From positions 1 to 26,306 of the forward strand of contig CANHSD010000007.1 of the NCBI GenBank assembly GCA_947463105.1: a DNA stretch of 26,306 nt, given 5' to 3'. Of the stretch, positions 14,755 to 23,240 are shown piece after piece; position 1 is the first letter of the stretch; each line of letters starts with the position of its first letter. The translations under genes and the position numbers were made by a program. The DNA comes from Chitinophagaceae bacterium (GTDB taxonomy: Bacteria; Bacteroidota; Bacteroidia; Chitinophagales; Chitinophagaceae). The notes below the pieces were generated by a model. It saw only the letters and a program-made list of their open reading frames with translations. It searched no databases and was not told the origin of the DNA.

Positions 14755-17700
14755 TTATCTGATTAATACCACCGATCCTGATTTGCTGATGGGTTTACCT
14801 GTCTGACCAATTCCATATACTACCCAGGTATAGGTACCCGCTGGCTGATCCTTTCCTTTGAGTGATCCATCCCAACCCAATTCAGGATCAAGTGAGTTTG
14901 ACTCAAATACCAAGACGCCCCAACGGTTAAAAATTTTAAAGGAGTAAAAAACAGATACGCCTACCGCTATGGGATAAATTCTATCATTTTTGCCATCCCG
15001 GTTGGGAGTAAAACCACCTGCTACATAGATATCTGATTCATCAAAAATCCTTACCAATTGAGAATCAACAAAACTACATCCTGCACGATTGGTAATTTTA
15101 ACCGTATACAGCTGCTCTGTAGTTGGATTCAGAATAGGCAATCGGATGAACGCGCTATTGAGGCCGGTAGAGGGGTTCCAGAGGTATACATCCCCAATCG
15201 CCCGGGCTACAAGGCTAATGGGTTTGGCAGCCATTGCATTGATGGGGATATAATTGATTCCTTTGGGAGCAGCCTCAACCCTTACCAACATTACACTTGA
15301 ATCGGACAATTGAGGACAATCCTTTGGTATCACTGTTAGAGATACACGGTAATTGCCTGATGAAGGAAAAATATGCACTACATTAAGATTGGTATCGATA
15401 GATCCGTTCTGAAATCTCCAGGAATAGCCTACAGAACCACTATTAGAAGTTTCGGATTTGTTGGTAAAACTGGAAGCAACATTGATACAATTCAAATCAT
15501 TGGTGAAAAGCACTGTCGGCTTTTTGATTGTAACCAGGTTTACAAAATTTGCACTCATTTTCTTACAACCCTTATCCGTAGAAAATTCAACCTTGTACAA
15601 GCCCTGACCATTGGCAATGTATGAAGACTGCACCGCACCAGCAAGCTGACTGTTGTTAAAATACCATTGGTATCCAAATGCACCAGTTGCATCCAACTTT
15701 ACCGTGTACCCTTCACAAATTGAATTTGTTGGCGGTGTAAAAAGTGTCCCTATCGGCAATGGCAGTAGTCCTACAGGAGTTTCGGCTGAAGAGGATGGGC
15801 ATCCGTTGTTAGAAACAACCACTTTGTAATTGGCTGCAGCATTCACAATGACGCTGGCATTGATGCCAGGAGGAAACATGGCTATACCATCCCTAAACCA
15901 CTGGTATGTGGCACCAAAAACATTGGCCGTACGCAAATTGATGTTGGAGCCCGTACAAATATTGACTGTACCATCTGGAAGAATTTCTGCTGCACTGGCA
16001 TCAGGGATGATCACCGGCACAATAGGATATTTGTTGGCCACTACCGTAACAATGTTTGATGAAACAGCGCAAGCAAAGGAATTGGTCACTGTAACGCTGT
16101 AAGCGCCGGTTGTCTTTGCAACATAAATTGAATCTGGATTAGTCAAAAAGGATAGGTCTTGACGCCACTGATACGTGTTCCCACCAGCCCGGGAACTGAC
16201 AATCAACTTTGTAGAATCCCCTTCACAAAAAATCACTTTACCTGTCAAAACACTGAGCGAAACAACAGGAGAAGGCTTGAATGAAATGTTTACCGAATCG
16301 GAAAGAGGAGAAATACATCCGTTACCGTCAATCGTTCTTACAAAATAATTAGAAGAGGTAATTTTATTTCCCATCGAAGTGGAACCCTTTGCGTATAAAT
16401 TTTTCTGGCTGGCATTGGGCAACTGTATTGGTGCAATTGAACCACCTGTATACCAATTGAATTTAACAAGATTATCTGCTGTTGAAGACTGCAGATGACT
16501 GCTGTCGAGCTGACAAATCACATTAGAAAAGCCAGTTACAATGGTTAGTACGGGTTTTGCAGGAAGTGGGTTAACGGTTACATTTACGGAGGTTTTATTT
16601 GAACATCCGTTGACGTTTATGCATTCCAATAAAAAGTTACCATCGAGTTTAGCCACAATACTTCTTCCATTTCCTACAAGCGTTCCATTCCTGTACCAGT
16701 TAAATGCAGCAGCGGGATCGGGCTGCACCACAACCGTATTCAAGAATGCTGAGTCTCCTGTACACAAAATATTGGACCCTGCAGCATAAGTGATTACCGG
16801 TATCAATGGGGAAGCCTTGACTGTAACAGGCCTTGAAGCGTATGTTTCACAACCATTGATGTCTTTGGCAGTAAGAATAACAGTAAATGTTTGTGCAGCC
16901 CTGAACTGGTAAGCAGTGGAATATTGTGTTGATTTGTTTCCATCCCCAAAATTCCATTCATAGGTGGTATTGGCTGGATCAGTAGAAACAGATGAATTGG
17001 TGAATACAACATTATTGCTAATGAGACAGGTATCAGAACTTGTTTCAACAGAAAATGATGCACTGGCCTTGGCCTGGCTTACCGTCACCAAACTGGAATT
17101 GCTTCTTGTTTTGTTACCTGCATAAGTAATGTCGAGAAAGTAGGATTGGGTTGAGAGAGGGGTAACATTGATGGATCCAGTATTGGTTTCCCCATTAGAC
17201 CATTCAAGGATCAGCGGACTTTTGTTTACTTCAGCGATGGCATGCCCCTTGAAAAAAGATGAAAATACATTGGTAATATCGCTCCATCTTGAACCGGCAT
17301 TGTTTAAGCCGATGGCCGCATGATTGGCCCCTATTGAAGCTTGGAACACATCATCCGGCTCAACGAAAGGCGGGCTGTTGTACCAATATTTAAATGTGGT
17401 ATCCAATGACCTCCCGTCCAGCCATTTCCAACCGCTGGCTGAAGTGCCCGCTGTCTCCAGGACTGGATCCTGAAAAAGACCAAACCAAAAAAAAGTATTG
17501 GGCTGGGTCCTCCGTGGGATCATGTTATATACAGCATCGTTTTCTTGAAGGCTTTCTATCACCCAAAGATCCATTCCATTTGCTTGGGCAGCCGACCTTG
17601 CATCGGTCCAGCTCCTGGATACCGTATCCATAAAATAGTCCTTACCGTCAAAGGAACCTATAAACTGAAAGCTGCCTTTGTACAAAAATGAATTGTATCG

Positions 17701-17820
17701 AATGGATTGCCCCTTACAAATAGCGCTATCACCAGGCGTTATCTTAACAGTTTGCCCCTGCCCAAGAGCAATCATATTGATGGATAGCAAAAGAAGGAAG
17801 AAAAAACTTCTTGGCATCAT
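14755..17820 (-). CDS. T9SS-secreted surface protein: C-type-lectin-like, PKD and Ig-like domains, type-B sorting domain
   Basis: This 1021-residue protein has a signal peptide (about 1-20) and a segment VKITPGDSAICKGQSI. A C-type-lectin-like domain follows (about 50-200; WTDARSAAQANGMDLWVIES, FFWFGLFQD, GWKWLDG, RWSD), then the tail of an Ig-like domain (LEWSNGET...INVTPLSTQSYFLDIT). A PKD domain is at 253-335 (WNFGDG 289-294), followed by several Cys-containing Ig-like repeats to about 765. A second PKD-like domain spans about 768-848, and a gliding-motility C-terminal domain 927-1021 has GGFTPNRDGKND, FNRWG and LGWDGSLKGKDQPAGTY. That last domain is the type-B T9SS signal, so the protein should cross the outer membrane and stay at the surface or be released. 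It is a likely adhesin or carbohydrate binder. The lectin-like domain lacks the usual disulfide cysteines. Confidence 0.92.
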   Translation of the reverse strand: MMPRSFFFLLLLSINMIALGQGQTVKITPGDSAICKGQSIRYNSFLYKGSFQFIGSFDGKDYFMDTVSRSWTDARSAAQANGMDLWVIESLQENDAVYNMIPRRTQPNTFFWFGLFQDPVLETAGTSASGWKWLDGRSLDTTFKYWYNSPPFVEPDDVFQASIGANHAAIGLNNAGSRWSDITNVFSSFFKGHAIAEVNKSPLILEWSNGETNTGSINVTPLSTQSYFLDITYAGNKTRSNSSLVTVSQAKASASFSVETSSDTCLISNNVVFTNSSVSTDPANTTYEWNFGDGNKSTQYSTAYQFRAAQTFTVILTAKDINGCETYASRPVTVKASPLIPVITYAAGSNILCTGDSAFLNTVVVQPDPAAAFNWYRNGTLVGNGRSIVAKLDGNFLLECINVNGCSNKTSVNVTVNPLPAKPVLTIVTGFSNVICQLDSSHLQSSTADNLVKFNWYTGGSIAPIQLPNASQKNLYAKGSTSMGNKITSSNYFVRTIDGNGCISPLSDSVNISFKPSPVVSLSVLTGKVIFCEGDSTKLIVSSRAGGNTYQWRQDLSFLTNPDSIYVAKTTGAYSVTVTNSFACAVSSNIVTVVANKYPIVPVIIPDASAAEILPDGTVNICTGSNINLRTANVFGATYQWFRDGIAMFPPGINASVIVNAAANYKVVVSNNGCPSSSAETPVGLLPLPIGTLFTPPTNSICEGYTVKLDATGAFGYQWYFNNSQLAGAVQSSYIANGQGLYKVEFSTDKGCKKMSANFVNLVTIKKPTVLFTNDLNCINVASSFTNKSETSNSGSVGYSWRFQNGSIDTNLNVVHIFPSSGNYRVSLTVIPKDCPQLSDSSVMLVRVEAAPKGINYIPINAMAAKPISLVARAIGDVYLWNPSTGLNSAFIRLPILNPTTEQLYTVKITNRAGCSFVDSQLVRIFDESDIYVAGGFTPNRDGKNDRIYPIAVGVSVFYSFKIFNRWGVLVFESNSLDPELGWDGSLKGKDQPAGTYTWVVYGIGQTGKPISKSGSVVLIR

Positions 17821-17851
17821 TACAAATACATTCTGTTAAACTTTGGAGATA

Positions 17852-17865
17852 TGTCAAATTTGACA
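17852..17865. promoter_or_regulatory. 14-bp perfect palindrome upstream of the T9SS adhesin gene
   Basis: TGTCAAATTTGACA is a perfect palindrome 31 bp upstream of the adhesin start (minus strand), in the 102-bp gap between the adhesin and the aminotransferase. It has the form of a dimeric regulator site. It also contains TTTG on both strands, but no -7 element at the right spacing was found. Confidence 0.4.
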
Positions 17866-17922
17866 CACCAGCAAAGGAAAAACATTTAACGCACTTGTGC
17901 TCAATAAATTGTGTTAAATAAA

Positions 17923-19113
17923 TTAACTGAGGTGGGCTAAAGCAGCAGTAATTCTTGCCATGGCATCTTCAATTTTTTGCATGCTGTTGGCAAATGAAAT
18001 CCTGATACAAGTTGGTTCGCCAAAAGCCCTGCCAGTGACGGTAGATACATGAGCAGTATTCAGGAGGTACATGCACAAATCGTCGGCATCTTTGATAAGC
18101 TCTTCCCCGTTTTTCTTTCCAAAATAAGCTGTAACCACAGGAAACACATAAAATGCTCCATCTGGTTCTGCTATCTGGATACCGGGAATGGCCTTCAAAA
18201 GACCTAGCATTCTCTCTCTTCTAAAGCCGAATTCCTTGTTCATTTCAATGCTGGGGGCCAAATCGCCCGTGAGGGCAGCAATAGCACCACGCTGGGTCAC
18301 AGCATTCGTTCCACTTGTATATTGGCCTTGCAGCTTCTCGCAGGCCTTTATTACATCTGGATGTGCAGCAATGTATCCCAACCTGTATCCTGTCATGGCA
18401 TAGCCTTTGCTGAGGCCATTGATGATGATGATCCTGTCTTTCAAATCCTCAAACTGGGCAATGCTCTCGTGCTTGCCTACAAAATTGATGTATTCATAGA
18501 TCTCATCAGAAATGATGAATACATCGGGGTATTTCCTGAAAACTTCTGCCAAAGCAGCCAGCTCATCCTTGGTATAAACAGAGCCACTGGGGTTACAAGG
18601 AGATGAAAAAATGAAAAGTGAAGTAGTTGGGGTAAGTGCGGCCTCCAGTTCATCAGCTGTAAGCTTGTATTTATTTTCAATGGAAGTACGCACAAGGGTA
18701 ACTTTCCCTTCAGCAAGTTTTACAATTTCTGAGTAGGTTACCCAATATGGTGTTGGGATAACCACATCGTCGCCTTTGTTGACGATGGCCATTACCACAT
18801 TGGCCAAGCTCTGCTTAGCACCCGTAGACACCAAAATATTTTCTGGCTTGTAATCAAGGTTGTTGTCACGCTTTAATTTTGTGCACACCGCTTCTCTGAG
18901 GTCTGGGTAGCCTGCTACGGGTGTATAATGGCTATAATTATCATCAACAGCCTTTTTCAGGGCAGATTTGATGTGGTCGGGGGTGTCAAAATCAGGCTCT
19001 CCAAGGGAAAGATCGATCACATCAATTCCTTTTGCCCTCAATTCCCTGCCCAGTTTGGCCATTTTCAGTGTTTCCGGTTCTGCAAAGAGATCGAGGCGAG
19101 AAGAAAGTTTCAT
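17923..19113 (-). CDS. Class I pyridoxal-phosphate aminotransferase (aspartate aminotransferase type)
   Basis: A 396-residue fold-type I PLP enzyme. It has LSLGEPDFDTPDHI near the start, STGAKQSL, PTPYWVTYSE, SSPCNPSGSVY (substrate-side Asn/Pro), SDEIYEY, the Schiff-base Lys236 in NGLSKGYAMTGYRLGY and the terminal substrate Arg in CIRISF. These match the 1-gamma aspartate/prephenate aminotransferases found in Bacteroidota; the reaction is probably aspartate + 2-oxoglutarate to oxaloacetate + glutamate, with prephenate as a possible second acceptor. The start at 19113 is chosen over a frame extension to 19176 because MKLSSRLDLFAEPETLKM is the usual N-terminus and a -7 promoter element lies between the two. 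It is divergent from secDF. Confidence 0.93.
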   Translation of the reverse strand: MKLSSRLDLFAEPETLKMAKLGRELRAKGIDVIDLSLGEPDFDTPDHIKSALKKAVDDNYSHYTPVAGYPDLREAVCTKLKRDNNLDYKPENILVSTGAKQSLANVVMAIVNKGDDVVIPTPYWVTYSEIVKLAEGKVTLVRTSIENKYKLTADELEAALTPTTSLFIFSSPCNPSGSVYTKDELAALAEVFRKYPDVFIISDEIYEYINFVGKHESIAQFEDLKDRIIIINGLSKGYAMTGYRLGYIAAHPDVIKACEKLQGQYTSGTNAVTQRGAIAALTGDLAPSIEMNKEFGFRRERMLGLLKAIPGIQIAEPDGAFYVFPVVTAYFGKKNGEELIKDADDLCMYLLNTAHVSTVTGRAFGEPTCIRISFANSMQKIEDAMARITAALAHLS

Positions 19114-19128
19114 GCTGTAAAATTTTGG

Positions 19129-19136
19129 CAAAGTTA
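19129..19136 (-). promoter_or_regulatory. Candidate -7 element of the aminotransferase gene
   Basis: TAACTTTG on the minus strand matches TAnnTTTG and is followed by CC, 15 bp upstream of the ATG at 19113. Its position rules against the longer open frame as the translated product. No clear -33 TTG. Confidence 0.5.
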
Positions 19137-19236
19137 AAAAAGTCCTTGAATAAATGATATTGAAAGTTAGTAACATTGCCCCGGCAGCCCGCCGTAAAAA
19201 TCAACTGTCCAAAAAAAATTTTGACCTCAAAATCCC

Positions 19237-19244
19237 TATCTTTG
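19237..19244 (+). promoter_or_regulatory. Candidate -7 element of secDF
   Basis: TATCTTTG followed by C is an exact match to the Bacteroidota -7 consensus, 52 bp upstream of the secDF ATG. The upstream TTTTG is only 13 bp away, short of the normal 19-21 bp, so the -33 element is uncertain. Transcription would begin at about 19248-19252, right at the hairpin below. Confidence 0.5.
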
Positions 19245-19249
19245 CCCAC

Positions 19250-19277
19250 CCCCGATAAATCGGGGTTTCAATTTTTA
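19250..19277 (+). promoter_or_regulatory. 5'-leader hairpin with T-run upstream of secDF
   Basis: CCCCGA (19250-19255) and TCGGGG (19260-19265) pair with loop TAAA; TTTCAATTTTT follows. The aminotransferase gene is divergent, so this cannot be its terminator. It would sit at the very 5' end of the secDF message as a stabilising or attenuator-like structure. Confidence 0.45.
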
Positions 19278-19296
19278 AGCATAAACTAGAATTAAC

Positions 19297-22200
19297 ATGC
19301 AACTGAAAGGTTTGGTTCGTTTTTTTGCGATTGCACTGATCCTGATCTCCCTGTACCAACTGCATTTCACATGGGTTGTTCGCAGCCATGAGAAAAAGCA
19401 AGAGTCCAAAGCCCAGGCTTTTGTAAAAGCCAATTTCCCCAACGCTGATACAGAGTTGAAGGATCTTGAATTCAACAAAAGGTACCGCAGGCTCCTTGAC
19501 AGTACCAGGGAAAACACTGTGACATATGGCATTACAGGTGCCATCAGCTACCAAAAAGCCAAAGAACAAGAATTGAATCTTGGTCTTGACCTTCAGGGTG
19601 GGATGAGTGTAACATTAGAGGTAGAATTGGAAGGCCTGATCAGAACCCTAGCCAACAATTCCAAAGATCCTGGTCTTAATAATGCGATCAATGAGGCCAT
19701 GCGCCAGAAGTCAAGCAGTGACGCTGACTTCATTACATTGTTTGCCAATGCTTACAAGACACAAAATCCTAACGGCCGTCTTGCCACCTTGTTTGCAGGT
19801 ACCGGTGGAAGGACGGTCAAAATAGAAGACAACGACAATACCGTCATCACCAAATTGCAAGCATCGGCAGAAGGTGCCATCAGCAATACTTTCAATGTAT
19901 TGCAAAAGCGTATTGACCAGTTTGGTGTGGCACAACCCAACATTCAGCTGGACAAAACCAAAGGCATCATCACCGTTGAACTTCCAGGCGTTAAGGATGA
20001 TCCTGAGCGTGTAAGGAAATATTTGCAAGCTACTGCCAACCTTCAATTCTGGGAGGTTTACAACATTGGCGAACTGGACAAGTCTTTCACCGATGCTGAA
20101 AAGGCATTGAAAGACTATTATGCCGGTGCTCCTGTTGTAAAAGATACTGCCACTGCAGCACCAGAAGCAGCAAAGGCAACAGATACAACCAAGTCTGCCA
20201 CCATTGGCGAATTGGTAAAGTCCAAAACACCTACAAAAGCAGACAGCAGCAAACTTTCTGGTAAATCTTTCTTCACCATCTTCCAGCCGATTCCTCCCCA
20301 ACAGGATGAACAAGGAAGGATGAGCTTCGCTCCCAACCTGGGTTATATCGCAGGTAGAGATACCGCTGTATTCAATGAATACATGGCACTGGAAAACGTA
20401 AGAAGCCAGTTCCCGGGTAACGTTCGTTTTGCTTTTGGCATTCCAGAAACAAATGACAAGGGTGTAAAAAGTGATATCGTTGCCTTGTACGCCCTTAAAA
20501 CAGTTGAAGGTTCAGACAAAGCAAGGCTTGAGGGTGATGGCGTTCAGCAGGCCTCTCAGGATTATGATGACCGTGGTCGCGCTGCCATCAAAATGATCAT
20601 GACCAAGCAAGGTGAAAGAATCTGGGGTGAACTTACCACCAACAATGTAGGCAAGCCGATTGCCATTGTTCTGGACAACAATGTTTATTCTGCCCCCAAT
20701 GTAATCAACCCGATTACTACAGGAAATTCTGAGATCAGCGGCAACTTCACTATTGAAGAAGCACAGGATCTTGCCAATATACTCCAGTCTGGTAAACTTC
20801 CTGCTCCTGCCAAGATTGTTCAAGAGCAGGTGGTAGGACCTACCCTTGGTGCATCTGCCATCGAAGGCGGAACAATGGCCTTTGGCATTTCATTCATCGT
20901 GATCTTTATCCTCATGCTGGTGTATTACAACACAGGCGGATGGGTAGCCAACATTGCCCTTATCCTCAACCTTCTGTTCACCGTAGGTGTTCTCAGTGCA
21001 CTGGGGGCAACATTGACTGCTCCAGGTATTGCTGGTCTTGTATTGACCATCGGTATGGCGGTTGATACCAACGTAATTATTTTTGAAAGGATCAAAGACG
21101 AATTGAACTTTGGCAAGAGCTATCAAATGGCTGTTGCAGAGGGCTACAAGCGCTCAATGGCTCCGGTACTTGATGCGCACATCACTACCCTGTTGACAGC
21201 CATCATCCTGTTCTACTTCGGTCTGGGACCAGTACTTGGATTTGCCACTACGCAGATCCTGGGTATTCTTCTCTCCCTTTTCTGTGGCATCCTGATCTCC
21301 AGGTTGATTACAGACTTCTGGACCAAGAAGAACAGGCATTTTGAGTACTTCACTGCTACAAGCCGCAATGTATTCAAGCATGCCAACTTCAAGTTCATTG
21401 AGTACAGGAAAGTTGCCTATATCATTTCGGTTGTTGTATTGATTGGTGGCGTTGCAGCCCTTTTCAATGGCTTTGACCAAGGTGTAGAATACAAAGGTGG
21501 AAGAAGCTATACTGTCCGATTTGACAATCCTACCGAGAATGAAAAAATCAGGGAATCTTTGAAAACTGTTTTTGGAGAGTCTCCAGTGCTGAAAACAGTT
21601 GGAGACAACAAGACCCTGAACATCACTACCTCTTTCATGATTGATAATCCAAGCAAGAGTGCAGATTCTACTGTTGAGGTTTCATTGTTCAATGGATTGA
21701 AAGAAAGCCTTCCTGAAGGGTTGGCCTATGCCGATTTCCAGAAAAACTACAAACAAAGCTCACAAACTGTTCAGCCTTCTATATCTGATGACCTGAAAAA
21801 AGGAGCAGTAAAGGCTACCATTTTTGCCATGATTGCTATCTTCCTTTATATTTTCCTTCGCTTCCGTGACTGGAGGTATTCAATGGGAACAATCATTGCC
21901 TTGCTCCATGACGTGTTTGTAACCTTGGCCGTATTCTCCTTCCTGAAAGGTATTGTTCCTTTCCCGCTGGAAATTGACCAACATTTTATTGCTGCGATCC
22001 TGACTGTTATCGGATTCTCGATGAATGATACCGTTATCGTATTCGACAGGATCAGGGAGTACAGCCAAAAGCTGAAAGGTGAAACAAAGAGCAGCATCAT
22101 CAACAAGGCCATCAACCATACCCTGAGCAGAACCATCATGACTTCACTCACGGTATTCCTTACCCTCCTTATCCTCTTCATCTTTGGTGGTGAGGTAACA

Positions 22201-22341
22201 AGGGGATTCGCTTTCGCCATGTTGATTGGTGTGGTAACCGGAACCTATTCATCCATTTTTGTTGCCGCACCAGTATTGGTGGACATGGCAAAAAACAAGC
22301 CACTGGGTGAAGCTGATTCAGAGAAAGGAAAGAAAAAATAA
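19297..22341 (+). CDS. secDF: Fused protein-export membrane protein SecDF
   Basis: SecDF uses the proton gradient to help pull exported proteins through SecYEG. At 1014 residues it is the single-chain fusion common in Bacteroidota. Order: TM1 at the N-terminus, LGLDLQGGMSVTLEV (SecD D1 motif), a long periplasmic P1 region with an Ala/Thr/Lys-rich low-complexity insert around residues 275-320, the SecD membrane half with GPTLGASAIEGG, GMAVDTNVIIFERIKDEL and LDAHITTLLTA, then the SecF half with GGRSYTVRF, GFSMNDTVIVFDRIREYS and a last helix bundle. About 12 membrane segments are visible. It has its own promoter candidate and leader hairpin and ends at a strong bidirectional terminator, so it is probably a single-gene transcript. 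Heavy use fits an organism rich in exported proteins. Confidence 0.97.
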   Translation: MQLKGLVRFFAIALILISLYQLHFTWVVRSHEKKQESKAQAFVKANFPNADTELKDLEFNKRYRRLLDSTRENTVTYGITGAISYQKAKEQELNLGLDLQGGMSVTLEVELEGLIRTLANNSKDPGLNNAINEAMRQKSSSDADFITLFANAYKTQNPNGRLATLFAGTGGRTVKIEDNDNTVITKLQASAEGAISNTFNVLQKRIDQFGVAQPNIQLDKTKGIITVELPGVKDDPERVRKYLQATANLQFWEVYNIGELDKSFTDAEKALKDYYAGAPVVKDTATAAPEAAKATDTTKSATIGELVKSKTPTKADSSKLSGKSFFTIFQPIPPQQDEQGRMSFAPNLGYIAGRDTAVFNEYMALENVRSQFPGNVRFAFGIPETNDKGVKSDIVALYALKTVEGSDKARLEGDGVQQASQDYDDRGRAAIKMIMTKQGERIWGELTTNNVGKPIAIVLDNNVYSAPNVINPITTGNSEISGNFTIEEAQDLANILQSGKLPAPAKIVQEQVVGPTLGASAIEGGTMAFGISFIVIFILMLVYYNTGGWVANIALILNLLFTVGVLSALGATLTAPGIAGLVLTIGMAVDTNVIIFERIKDELNFGKSYQMAVAEGYKRSMAPVLDAHITTLLTAIILFYFGLGPVLGFATTQILGILLSLFCGILISRLITDFWTKKNRHFEYFTATSRNVFKHANFKFIEYRKVAYIISVVVLIGGVAALFNGFDQGVEYKGGRSYTVRFDNPTENEKIRESLKTVFGESPVLKTVGDNKTLNITTSFMIDNPSKSADSTVEVSLFNGLKESLPEGLAYADFQKNYKQSSQTVQPSISDDLKKGAVKATIFAMIAIFLYIFLRFRDWRYSMGTIIALLHDVFVTLAVFSFLKGIVPFPLEIDQHFIAAILTVIGFSMNDTVIVFDRIREYSQKLKGETKSSIINKAINHTLSRTIMTSLTVFLTLLILFIFGGEVTRGFAFAMLIGVVTGTYSSIFVAAPVLVDMAKNKPLGEADSEKGKKK

Positions 22342-22358
22342 TAGCATTGCATCCACAT

Positions 22359-22390
22359 AAAAAAAGGCATTCTATCGAATGCCTTTTTTT
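22359..22390. terminator. Bidirectional intrinsic terminator between secDF and the IscA-like gene
   Basis: A7-GGCATTC (22359-22372) and GAATGCC-T7 (22377-22390) are perfect 14-bp arms around the loop TATC, giving a GC stem with a T-run on both strands. It serves the two convergent genes. An outer 7-bp pair, ATAGCAT (22341-22347) with ATGCTAT (22391-22397), could extend the structure across a bulge. Confidence 0.93.
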
Positions 22391-22407
22391 ATGCTATCAA
22401 ATCAGTT

Positions 22408-22752
22408 TTATACTGCGAAGGAACTTCCACAACCACAGGTTGCTGAAGCATTGGGATTGTTGAAAATGAATCCCCTGGCATCAAGACCATTTTTCCAATC
22501 AATTTCCATCCCAAACAAATACATGGAATGGGCAGGATCGATGATGCAGGGAATTCCACCCACTTCAAACAGTTCATCCCGCTCGGAACGATCGTCCATC
22601 TCCAATAAATAACTAAGGCCGGAACATCCACCACCTTTGACGCCAATACGCAATAATTTGTTACTGCCCTCCACCTTGTTTTCAAACAAACGCCTGATCT
22701 CAACTATTGCAGTATCTGTAAATTTTACCGGTATCTCTGTTTGCATTTCCAT
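22408..22752 (-). CDS. HesB/IscA-family iron-sulfur cluster assembly protein
   Basis: A 114-residue A-type carrier protein that delivers Fe-S clusters to apoproteins. The three conserved cysteines are present: Cys43 in GGGCSGLSY and Cys106/Cys108 in the C-terminal CGCGSS. FTDTAIVEIRRLF at the N-terminus and NPNASATCGCGSS at the end are standard for IscA/SufA/ErpA; sequence alone does not separate these. No other isc or suf gene is adjacent. A full promoter lies directly upstream; its -7 element ends only 4 bp before the ATG at 22752, so either the message is nearly leaderless or translation begins at the second ATG, 22746 (MQTEIP). Confidence 0.95.
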   Translation of the reverse strand: MEMQTEIPVKFTDTAIVEIRRLFENKVEGSNKLLRIGVKGGGCSGLSYLLEMDDRSERDELFEVGGIPCIIDPAHSMYLFGMEIDWKNGLDARGFIFNNPNASATCGCGSSFAV

Positions 22753-22756
22753 TATG

Positions 22757-22786
22757 CAAAATTAATAACAAATCATAACCCGGCAA
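22757..22786 (-). promoter_or_regulatory. Bacteroidota-type promoter of the IscA-like gene
   Basis: On the minus strand, TTG (22786-22784) is followed after exactly 19 bp by TAATTTTG (22764-22757), matching the -33/-7 consensus TTG-N19-TAnnTTTG. It is the most complete promoter in the window and supports the phylum assignment. Confidence 0.65.
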
Positions 22787-22801
22787 TCCATACCCTTGGT
22801 G

Positions 22802-22809
22802 TACATTTG
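22802..22809 (+). promoter_or_regulatory. Candidate -7 element of the 22826-24797 gene pair
   Basis: TACATTTG matches TAnnTTTG, 16 bp before the ATG at 22826. It favours that ATG over an in-frame TTG at 22796 that lies upstream of the element. No -33 TTG at standard spacing was found. Confidence 0.45.
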
Positions 22810-22825
22810 TTTTAACAATTCATCT

Positions 22826-23230
22826 ATGTCAGACATCAGTTCCATGCTCAGTGTACAGGCCTATGAAAGACTGGTAACCTTTGCAGACCGTTCAGGCTTT
22901 CCTGCTCTGATTTCAAGGTTTCCTGCCGGAAACCTCAGTGCCAACCAACTGGCAGATGTGATCAAACAGGCGATTACCCAGGAATTTGAACACAATCTTT
23001 CGCAACAGATCTATGTGGCAGAAAATGCATGGCAAGCCTTGGTAGACATGAAAGAGCAACAGTGTTTTATCCTTGAGCAGCTGTTGGCTACCCTACCCAA
23101 TGATGCTTCTGGTGAGCTGTTGGTGAATGCCTTAAAAACATTTCTGGCAGCAGACGCCAACGCCTCCCTCCAGCCCATTGTGCTTGAATTACTCAAAACA
23201 GCAGCCAGGAATAACCTTTCAAGGCTCTAA
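22826..23230 (+). CDS. Small helical protein of unknown function (DUF7935-like)
   Basis: The product is 134 residues, has no signal peptide or membrane segment, and appears almost wholly helical. LSVQAYERLVTFADRSG, then EFEHNLSQQIYVAENAWQALVDMKEQ resembles a widespread Bacteroidota family that I recall as DUF7935; this match is from memory. Many relatives carry an N-terminal membrane helix that is absent here. The gene precedes the methylmalonyl-CoA mutase gene by 10 bp and is probably cotranscribed with it, but nothing ties it to mutase chemistry; it has no B12-binding DxHxxG motif and is not the missing small subunit. The start is the ATG at 22826 (MSDISSML). Confidence 0.75.
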   Translation: MSDISSMLSVQAYERLVTFADRSGFPALISRFPAGNLSANQLADVIKQAITQEFEHNLSQQIYVAENAWQALVDMKEQQCFILEQLLATLPNDASGELLVNALKTFLAADANASLQPIVLELLKTAARNNLSRL

Positions 23231-23240
23231 AAAAAACAAC

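Noticed and set aside
17822..17829. -7 element (TGTATTTG, minus strand) for the T9SS adhesin
   Set aside because: One mismatch to consensus, and it abuts the ATG so transcription would start inside the gene; no -33 at suitable spacing.
19114..19176. Longer start for the aminotransferase
   Set aside because: A -7 promoter element (19129-19136) lies between this start and the standard N-terminus at 19113.
19711..20313. 200-codon minus-strand frame opposite secDF
   Set aside because: Lies wholly inside secDF with a Cys/Phe-rich shadow composition.
22826..23230. Missing small (B12-binding) subunit of the mutase
   Set aside because: No DxHxxG, SxL or GG motifs of cobalamin-binding domains; the sequence is a plain helical protein.
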